The translations under genes and the position numbers were made by a program. Shown here piece by piece: positions 11,666 through 16,519 of a stretch of 16,519 nucleotides of DNA (its first letter is position 1; every line of letters begins with the position of its first letter). This DNA comes from Desulfobacterales bacterium (lineage in GTDB: Bacteria > Desulfobacterota > Desulfobacteria > Desulfobacterales > C00003060), in assembly GCA_030629475.1 (NCBI GenBank), contig DAOVOU010000005.1, forward strand, positions 1 to 16,519. The letters are read 5' to 3'. Under the pieces are notes generated by a model. That model ran no database searches. It was given only the letters and a program-made list of their open reading frames with translations, and had not been told where the DNA came from.

Positions 11666-13342
11666 ATGGATAACGTCAGAGAGCAGATCGAATTTGATGT
11701 ACTGTTTGTGGGAGGGGGTCCTGCGAGCCTCGCTGGTGCAATTCATCTGATGAAACTGGCCAAGAGCAAGGGCCTTGAGCTTGAGGTAGCTCTTATCGAA
11801 AAGGGGGCGGACATAGGTTCTCATGCGTTGAGCGGCGCGGTTCTGAACCCGATTGCCCTCAAGGAGCTTATTCCAAACTACAGGGAAACAGGCTGTCCCA
11901 TTGAGACAGACGTCCGTGGGGATGAATTCTATTTCTTGACCAGAACACGCCACTATGGCGTTCCTTTTGTGCCAAAGTACATGCACAATAAGGGGTTCCA
12001 TATCATAAGCCTGTCCAGGTTTGTCTCTTGGCTGGGGAGGTTTGCTGAAGGTCTTGGGGTTAACGTCTTTCCGGGCTTTGCGGGCAAAGAAGTCCTTTAC
12101 GGCCAGGACGAAAGGACCGTCATCGGAGTTCGGACAGGAGACAAGGGGGTTGGCAAGGATAACGCCCCCAAGGCAAACTTTGAAGCAGGTATCGACATAC
12201 TGGCAAAGGTAACTGTGTTTGGAGAAGGCCCCAGGGGAAGCCTGCTGCAGGCGATTTCCAGCAAGCTGCACATCTTTGAGGGCAAGATGCCACAGGTGTT
12301 TGAAACCGGTATCAAAGAGGTGATCCAACTGCCTGAAACCAAATATTTTTCGAATAGCCGGGGCAATGATATTCATACGTTCGGCTACCCGCTGGGTTTG
12401 AATACCCACGGCGGTGGCTTTATTTACGAGATGAAGGACAACAGGGTCTCCCTTGGGCTTATCGTGGGATTGAGTTATCAGGACACCATGCTCGATCTGT
12501 ACGAAGAATTCATAAGATTCAAACGGCATCCGTTCATCAGTAAACTTATAAAAGGTGGCCGGGTGATTGAGCAGGGTGCCAGGACGATCGTCACGGGGGG
12601 GTATTACACGATGCCGAAGCTGGCCGTTGGCGGCGGTCTTTTTGTGGGGGCTTGCGCCTCAATGCTAAATGCGCCGGCGCTGAAAGGCATCCATACGTCC
12701 ATGAAGTCGGGTATGCTTGCGGCAGAGGCAATTGTAGAGACCTTTAGTAAGGGGAGCTTTACGCAAGAGACCCTGGGCTATTACCATCACCTGTTTGAAG
12801 CTAGTTGGCTCAAAAAGGAGCTCTACACGGGGAGGAATTTTACCCAGGCTGTATCCAAAAAAGGTCTGGTCAAGTTCTTGCATGTAGGCGCGCAATATCT
12901 TACCGACGGAAAGGGTATATTTGATAAGATGCCCATTGAGGAGGACTCCAGGACCTTAAGACCCTTTAAAGAAGATGTTAATTCGCACCGTACAAGGACA
13001 TATGAGAAGCAGGCATATGACGGGGTGCTCTTCGTGGACAAACTCACTGGTGTTTATTTGTCAAAAACTCAGCACAGGGAAGATCAACCCTGTCATTTGA
13101 TTGTTCACGACCCGAGTCTGTGTGTGAATGAATGCTTTGAGACCTATCGATGCCCCTGTACAAGGTTTTGCCCTGGCAATGTCTATGAATTGGAGACCGA
13201 CGATAAAACCCATGGAAAAAGACTCAGGCTCAACCCTTCAAATTGCCTTCATTGCAAAACCTGCGACATCAAGGACCCCTACGGGAACATAACCTGGATT
13301 TGCCCTGAAGCGGGTGACGGGCCCGGGTATACGGTCGTTTAA
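11666..13342 (+). CDS. Electron transfer flavoprotein:quinone oxidoreductase (ETF-QO)
   Basis: A membrane-associated flavo-iron-sulfur enzyme that oxidises reduced ETF and reduces ubiquinone or menaquinone, feeding electrons from acyl-CoA dehydrogenases into the respiratory chain. The product is 558 residues from the ATG at 11666, with GGAG five bases upstream; an in-frame TTG at 11651 is less likely. The FAD-binding glycine motif VGGGPASLAGA is at residues 15-25, followed by EKGADIGSHALSGAVLNP typical of ETF-QO. The C terminus holds the 4Fe-4S ligands: Cys502 (RFCP) and Cys527, Cys530, Cys533 (CLHCKTC). Their spacing of 24-2-2 intervening residues equals that of mammalian ETF-QO (C561, C586, C589, C592). 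The terminal ICPEAGDGPGY is characteristic. No etfAB or dehydrogenase gene is adjacent; it stands alone, flanked by repeat-rich spacers. In an anaerobe it would link beta-oxidation or aromatic-acid degradation to menaquinone. Confidence 0.96.
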   Translation: MDNVREQIEFDVLFVGGGPASLAGAIHLMKLAKSKGLELEVALIEKGADIGSHALSGAVLNPIALKELIPNYRETGCPIETDVRGDEFYFLTRTRHYGVPFVPKYMHNKGFHIISLSRFVSWLGRFAEGLGVNVFPGFAGKEVLYGQDERTVIGVRTGDKGVGKDNAPKANFEAGIDILAKVTVFGEGPRGSLLQAISSKLHIFEGKMPQVFETGIKEVIQLPETKYFSNSRGNDIHTFGYPLGLNTHGGGFIYEMKDNRVSLGLIVGLSYQDTMLDLYEEFIRFKRHPFISKLIKGGRVIEQGARTIVTGGYYTMPKLAVGGGLFVGACASMLNAPALKGIHTSMKSGMLAAEAIVETFSKGSFTQETLGYYHHLFEASWLKKELYTGRNFTQAVSKKGLVKFLHVGAQYLTDGKGIFDKMPIEEDSRTLRPFKEDVNSHRTRTYEKQAYDGVLFVDKLTGVYLSKTQHREDQPCHLIVHDPSLCVNECFETYRCPCTRFCPGNVYELETDDKTHGKRLRLNPSNCLHCKTCDIKDPYGNITWICPEAGDGPGYTVV

Positions 13343-13348
13343 AAAGTG

Positions 13349-13376
13349 TCTAAAGTGTCTAAAGTGAGCTAAAGTT
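13349..13376. repeat. Tandem TAAAGTGTC repeat just after ETF-QO
   Basis: About three units of 9-10 nt (gtctaaagt, gtctaaagt, gagctaaagt) begin a few bases after the ETF-QO stop. The same motif occurs in the rpsO-pnp and rbfA-truB spacers. Confidence 0.8.
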
Positions 13377-13571
13377 GTAACTACTCAGGTTGTCAGGTTC
13401 ACGGTTCACGGTTGGCTACTTTGCGCTTTTGTAACTGCTCGGGTTCACGGTTCACCGTTGACAGGTTAATCTCTGAACCTTGAACCTTGGAACCTTGAAC
13501 CTAAGTAGTTACTCTTCATCGCTCTCTAACCTTGAACCTTGAACCTTGGAACCTTGAACCTAAGTAGTTAC
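13377..13571. repeat. GGTTCAC / GAACCTT heptamer array with 38-bp perfect direct repeat and inverted end
   Basis: A 38-bp sequence beginning GAACCTTGAACC and ending CTAAGTAGTTAC occurs identically at 13475-13512 and 13534-13571. The left end 13377-13391 (GTAACTACTCAGGTT) is the inverted complement of the right end of each copy with one mismatch. GGTTCAC units fill the left arm (about 13397-13416 and 13440-13456). The block is thus a large imperfect palindrome with a duplicated right arm. Confidence 0.85.
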
Positions 13572-13594
13572 AAATCGCGCAGCGATTTTGTAAC
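13567..13594. repeat. Strong hairpin GTTACAAATCGC-GCA-GCGATTTTGTAAC
   Basis: Twelve base pairs with one bulged A and a 3-base loop. It overlaps the end of the preceding repeat and lies about 80 bp before the pil promoter. No T-run follows, so terminator function is uncertain. It resembles the hairpin beside tRNA-Gly. Confidence 0.7.
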
Positions 13595-13673
13595 AATATG
13601 TGGTATCCTGCCCTCAAAAACCTACAATATATGATAATTTAAAATAATTTATATATAAGTTAATATAAATTAC

Positions 13674-13703
13674 TTGACAAATTCACTTCTTCCGGGATAT
13701 AAT
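13674..13703 (+). promoter_or_regulatory. Near-consensus sigma70 promoter for HTH-pilMNO
   Basis: TTGACA (13674-13679) and TATAAT (13698-13703) are both perfect hexamers with an 18-bp spacer, preceded by about 50 bp of very AT-rich sequence that could act as an UP element. Transcription would start near 13710, giving a leader of about 125 nt before the HTH gene. Confidence 0.8.
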
Positions 13704-13794
13704 ATAAACTTAGTTCTGTTTCGCTACGCAATTGGAATAGTGGAATAATGGCACACAGATTGCATGGCAAAACATCATCTTAAGGGCTGTGTAT

Positions 13795-13808
13795 GATGGT
13801 TTACCATC
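13795..13808. promoter_or_regulatory. Operator-like inverted repeat GATGGT-TT-ACCATC in the leader
   Basis: A perfect 6-bp dyad with a 2-bp centre, located 28 bp before the HTH start codon and about 85 bp after the predicted transcription start. Small XRE-type regulators often bind such short dyads, so autoregulation is possible. Direct evidence is limited to the dyad itself. Confidence 0.35.
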
Positions 13809-13835
13809 TACCCGGTTACCAGGAGACAATGTCAC

Positions 13836-14033
13836 ATGGGGAAGAATGCATTGAAACAAATTCGCGAATCGTTCTTGATGAGCAAGGCTGAACTGGCAAG
13901 AAAAGCCGGTGTGTCCCCTATCACCATTGACAGGATAGAAAAGGGCATGGATTGCCGTATGGAGACCAAGCGGAAGATACTTTTGGCCCTTGATTACAAA
14001 CTTTCGGACAAAGATAAGGTATTCACTATCTGA
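13836..14033 (+). CDS. Small XRE/Cro-type HTH protein upstream of pilM
   Basis: A 65-residue protein that is almost entirely one helix-turn-helix domain. Residues 15-37 (MSKAELARKAGVSPITIDRIEKG) match the Cro/CI HTH pattern, including ELARKAGVS for helix 2 and turn and TIDRIEKG for the recognition helix. The C-terminal ETKRKILLALDYKLSDKDKVF resembles the last helices of single-domain XRE regulators. The start ATG at 13836 has AGGAG 10 nt upstream. It ends 9 bp before pilM, and the pilM ribosome binding site overlaps its stop, so it is the first gene of the pil operon. It probably regulates this operon or other pilus genes, possibly itself via the dyad at 13795; this is inference. An antitoxin role is less likely, as no toxin partner is adjacent. 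Confidence 0.88.
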   Translation: MGKNALKQIRESFLMSKAELARKAGVSPITIDRIEKGMDCRMETKRKILLALDYKLSDKDKVFTI

Positions 14034-14042
14034 GGAAGTGCC

Positions 14043-15098
14043 ATGATTTTTGGCAAAAAGGACCACCTCATAGGCCTGGACATTGGCTCGCGAACGATTA
14101 AGCTGGGTGAGGTGGTGCAGACAAAAAAAGGTTGTATCTTACAAAAGTTTGGCATGGCTGACCTACCTCATGGTCTTATAGAGGAAGGTCGTATCAAAGA
14201 GCCCGAGGTGGTGGCCGATACCATCAAGGGTCTTGTAAAAGACCTAAAGGTCAAGGAACGTAATGTGGCCACCTCTGTTGCCGGTTATTCGATCATCATC
14301 AAGAGGATCACTGTAGGAAAAATGACAGAGGAGGAGCTGCAGGACAGTATTGAGTATGAGGCCGAACAGTATATCCCATTCGATGTGCAGGATGTTAACA
14401 TCGATTTTCACGTTATTGGAGAACATGAATCAAATCCGAATCAAATGAATGTAATGCTGGTCGCAGCCAAGAAGGAGATCATTGATGAGTATGTAGACGT
14501 CCTGGAAATGGCAAACCTGAACCCCTCCGTGATCGACATTGATGTGTTTGCTCTGGAAAGAGTGTTTGAAGATAACTACTCGAATGAAGAAGGAAGCATT
14601 GCCCTGATCGATATCGGGGCCAACAAGATGAATATCAACATCATAAAAGACTATATGTCTGCTTTCACTCGAGAGGCGACAGTTGGGGGCGAGCAGATTG
14701 TCCAAGAGATTGCCTCCCGGTTTGATTGTTCATTTGAGGAGGCCGAGGCTATCAAGATAGGCGAGACAAAGGACAACGTGCCTGAGGAAGAGGTTCGGGA
14801 GATCATTGCTTCCTTCACCTCCGGCTGGTGTAATGAGATCAGGCGGGCCATGGATTTTTACTATTCTACATATGCTGATGAGGAAATCAAGCGGATCATC
14901 CTGAGCGGTGGTGCCGCGCAGACGGCGGGATTTTCCGAGCTTCTTTCAAGCGAGACTTCCATCGATGTACAGATGTGTAATCCCTTCACCAGCATGAATA
15001 TTAACGAAAAACAGAACGACATGGACTATCTTCAGAAGATTGCCCCTCAAGCTGTGATCTGCATGGGCCTGGCATCAAGGAGGGTGGACGACAAATGA
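14043..15098 (+). CDS. pilM: Type IV pilus assembly protein PilM
   Basis: PilM is a cytoplasmic actin-like ATP-binding protein. It docks onto the N-terminal peptide of PilN and links the inner-membrane alignment complex to the pilus motor. The 351 residues match the family. The actin-fold motifs are visible: phosphate-1 GLDIGSRTIKLGEV near residue 11, phosphate-2 IALIDIGANKMNINII near residue 186, and adenosine motif IILSGGAAQTAGF near residue 285. The region TEEELQDSIEYEAEQYIPFDVQDVNIDFHVI is characteristic of PilM (pilus-type ATPase, SHS2-containing family). GAGGAAG precedes the ATG at 14043. Its last codons overlap pilN by 4 bp (ATGA), indicating tight co-translation. Confidence 0.97.
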   Translation: MIFGKKDHLIGLDIGSRTIKLGEVVQTKKGCILQKFGMADLPHGLIEEGRIKEPEVVADTIKGLVKDLKVKERNVATSVAGYSIIIKRITVGKMTEEELQDSIEYEAEQYIPFDVQDVNIDFHVIGEHESNPNQMNVMLVAAKKEIIDEYVDVLEMANLNPSVIDIDVFALERVFEDNYSNEEGSIALIDIGANKMNINIIKDYMSAFTREATVGGEQIVQEIASRFDCSFEEAEAIKIGETKDNVPEEEVREIIASFTSGWCNEIRRAMDFYYSTYADEEIKRIILSGGAAQTAGFSELLSSETSIDVQMCNPFTSMNINEKQNDMDYLQKIAPQAVICMGLASRRVDDK

Positions 15099-15667
15099 TC
15101 CGGATCAATCTATTGCCGGTTCGAGCCGCACGAAAAAGGGAAAATATTCGACGGCAGGTGTCGGTCTTTGCCCTGTGTATTGTTTTTACCGTCAGCGCCA
15201 TGGCGTATCTTGCGGTTTTCATGACGGGCACAATATCCGACCTGACTGCCAAGATCGAAGCGGCCCAAAGAGACCTGAAGGGATATCAAACGGCTGCAAA
15301 TCGTGTTAAGAAAATAAAAAGTGAGCTTCAGAAACTGCGCGAAAAGACCGATATTATTGCTAAGCTGGAAGAAAGCCGCACCGGACCGGTGCAGATCATG
15401 GATGCCCTTACCAGCCTGGTGGTGGCAGAAAGGATGTGGCTCACGAGCTTGACTGAAGCCGGTGGGAAGATGAATCTTGCAGGCGTAGCCATGGATAACA
15501 AGACCATTGCCGATTTCATGACCCGCCTTGAGAACTCGCCTTACTTCAAGGTGGTGGACCTCATATCCTCCAAGCAAATCAAGTTACAGAAGGACAAGAA
15601 GTTCAAGCAATTTACGATGACCTGTCAGCTATCAAGCAGAGGGCCGAAAAAAGAACCAAAAACATAG
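15095..15667 (+). CDS. pilN: Type IV pilus assembly protein PilN
   Basis: PilN is a bitopic inner-membrane protein that pairs with PilO in the periplasm and holds PilM through its cytoplasmic N terminus. The 190 residues start MIRINLLPVRAARKR; the INLLP motif is the known PilM-binding segment. One transmembrane helix follows (about residues 22-46, FALCIVFTVSAMAYLAVF), then a coiled coil (about 50-95) and a ferredoxin-like domain (about 100-180). The C terminus is Lys-rich. The start overlaps the pilM stop. It is separated from pilO by 82 bp of repeat sequence, unusual for a cluster whose genes are normally nearly contiguous. Confidence 0.96.
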   Translation: MIRINLLPVRAARKRENIRRQVSVFALCIVFTVSAMAYLAVFMTGTISDLTAKIEAAQRDLKGYQTAANRVKKIKSELQKLREKTDIIAKLEESRTGPVQIMDALTSLVVAERMWLTSLTEAGGKMNLAGVAMDNKTIADFMTRLENSPYFKVVDLISSKQIKLQKDKKFKQFTMTCQLSSRGPKKEPKT

Positions 15668-15749
15668 GCGTTCACAGGTTCAAAGTTCAGCGTTCAGGGT
15701 TACAACCTCTGAACCCATGAACGGTTACCAAAAAACCTCATAGGGCAAG
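15668..15749. repeat. GTTCA-type repeat in the pilN-pilO spacer
   Basis: GTTCAcagGTTCAaaGTTCAgcGTTCAggGTT units at about 15670-15700 face ACCTCTGAACCCATGAACGGTT at about 15704-15726, giving an imperfect hairpin. It belongs to the same GGTTCAC/GAACC family as the block at 13377-13571. A modest AGGG ribosome binding site for pilO follows. Confidence 0.75.
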
Positions 15750-16355
15750 ATGGCAAAACTTTCACTACCAAGTCTCCCCTTTGAAAAGATTGCGGCACTG
15801 AGCCGGGTGCACAGGATTGTGATCTGCGCAGGCACATTCCTGCTACTTGGAGGTGTGTTTTTTTATTTTGTCTATATGCCGAAAGCCGGCAGAATCAATG
15901 AGTTGAAGAAAGATTATGATGGCCTTCAGGTCAAGCTGACAAAAGCAAGGGCAGCCGCAAAAGATCTTGACAAATACGAGAAACAGTTCAAAGAGGCTCA
16001 GGCAAATTTCAGGCTTGCCCTTCAGGTTTTGCCGGACAAGAAGGAGATACCGAGCCTCCTTGAGAACATATCAAAATCGGGTATACGTGCAGGTCTCGAG
16101 TTCCTGTTGTTCAAGCCGGAGAAAGGGGTTTCAAAAGGCTTTTATGCTGAGATTCCTGTAAAGATACAGGTAAGGGGCGGATATCACAACCTGGCGATGT
16201 TTTTTGACCAGGTGGCGAGACTTTCCAGAATCGTCAATATTTCCAACATCAAGATCAAGGGTTCAAAGGATTCTAAAAAGGCCGAAAAACACCTGGAGGC
16301 ATCGTGTGTGGCGACCACGTTTCAATTTGTCGAACAAGCATCAAAGAGTAAATAA
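15750..16355 (+). CDS. pilO: Type IV pilus assembly protein PilO
   Basis: PilO forms periplasmic heterodimers with PilN and contacts PilP, aligning the inner-membrane platform with the secretin. The 201 residues show a short cytoplasmic N terminus and one transmembrane helix (about 22-44, IVICAGTFLLLGGVFFYFVYM). A coiled coil follows (about 46-88), then LPDKKEIPSLLENISKSGIRAGLEFLLFKPEKG and YAEIPVKIQVRGGYHNLAMFFDQVARLSRIVNI, the conserved PilO core with the ferredoxin-like fold. The ATG at 15750 is preceded by AGGGCAAG. The dispersed ACGTCTCGG repeat begins within its stop codon. pilP and pilQ would be expected next; no pilP start is visible in the remaining 164 bp. Confidence 0.96.
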   Translation: MAKLSLPSLPFEKIAALSRVHRIVICAGTFLLLGGVFFYFVYMPKAGRINELKKDYDGLQVKLTKARAAAKDLDKYEKQFKEAQANFRLALQVLPDKKEIPSLLENISKSGIRAGLEFLLFKPEKGVSKGFYAEIPVKIQVRGGYHNLAMFFDQVARLSRIVNISNIKIKGSKDSKKAEKHLEASCVATTFQFVEQASKSK

Positions 16356-16459
16356 CGTCTCGGAATTTCTACAACTTATTGCAAATATAGGAGGTTTTCG
16401 GGGCCTGGATTTTTGCCTCGTGTATGGAATAATGGAATGGTGGAATAATGGAATGTTGG
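16355..16459 (+). repeat. Dispersed repeat copy 3 (ACGTCTCGG ... GGAATAATGG)
   Basis: It begins on the last base of the pilO stop codon and ends with two GGAATAATGGAAT units at about 16424-16459. Its 21-base core differs from the copy at 11241 by one base, and the tail starts at the same distance (69 versus 70 bp). Confidence 0.75.
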
Positions 16460-16519
16460 TTTTTAAAGGAAGTTACACATTTTTTAACTCCCAGGTCAAG
16501 AGAAATTTTGCCAATAAAC

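Larger units (their letters stand above)
13343..13835. other. ETF-QO to pil spacer (about 490 bp): repeats, then promoter
   Basis: No gene seen. The first 250 bp are TAAAGT and GAACC/GGTTC repeats and hairpins. From 13600 the sequence becomes strongly AT-rich (about 13620-13673) and leads into a near-consensus promoter and a roughly 125-nt leader for the HTH-pilMNO genes. The leader includes a short TGGAATAATGG-type repeat (about 13732-13751). Confidence 0.75.

Noticed and set aside
11642..12529. 295-codon minus-strand frame
   Set aside because: Antisense to the unmistakable ETF-QO gene; a shadow of its codon bias.
13475..13571. Possible CRISPR array (38-bp repeats with a 21-bp spacer)
   Set aside because: Only two copies, internally repetitive with 7-mer periodicity, spacer too short, no cas genes.

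Overview
The window looks like chromosomal DNA from a deltaproteobacterium in the broad sense (Desulfobacterota, possibly a sulfate-reducing or syntrophic Desulfobacteraceae-type lineage). This is inferred from three things: the gene order rimP-nusA-infB-DUF503-rbfA-truB-rpsO-pnp-M16 peptidase, the pairing with a full-length ETF:quinone oxidoreductase and a pilMNO cluster, and spacers crowded with short-period repeats. No rRNA or other definitive taxonomic marker is present.

Minus strand, about 11,030 down to 1: a classical translation/RNA-metabolism superoperon. A tRNA-Gly(CCC) gene with a good upstream promoter comes first (10,844-10,919). It is followed by rimP (ribosome maturation), nusA (elongation/antitermination), infB (IF2), a DUF503/YlxP-like gene, rbfA, truB (tRNA psi55), rpsO (S15), pnp (PNPase) and the start of an M16 zinc peptidase that runs off the left edge. 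The layout parallels the metY-rimP-nusA-infB-rbfA-truB-rpsO-pnp operon of E. coli, with tRNA-Gly in the place of tRNA-fMet. An intrinsic-terminator-like hairpin ends directly against the rimP start codon.

Plus strand, 11,666-16,355: a stand-alone ETF:quinone oxidoreductase, which passes electrons from acyl-CoA dehydrogenases to the membrane quinone pool. After a repeat-rich spacer comes a near-consensus sigma70 promoter, a 65-residue XRE-type HTH protein, then pilM, pilN and pilO, the cytoplasmic and inner-membrane alignment subcomplex of a type IV pilus. pilP and pilQ would be expected just past the right edge.

The genes are mostly ordinary. The unusual material lies between them. Nearly every spacer is filled with short-period repeats: 7-mers of several unrelated sequences, 8-mers, 9- to 10-mers, often arranged as facing inverted arms. 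There is also a 144-bp MITE-like palindrome, a three-copy dispersed element beginning ACGTCTCGG, and several compact palindromes, one of them inside truB. In two genes (truB, rimP) the repeat supplies the last codons and the stop. Upstream of DUF503 there is a degenerate copy of that gene's own 5' end, forming a 36-codon ORF whose stop overlaps the DUF503 start. I see no phage, CRISPR array, IS transposase or toxin-antitoxin pair.
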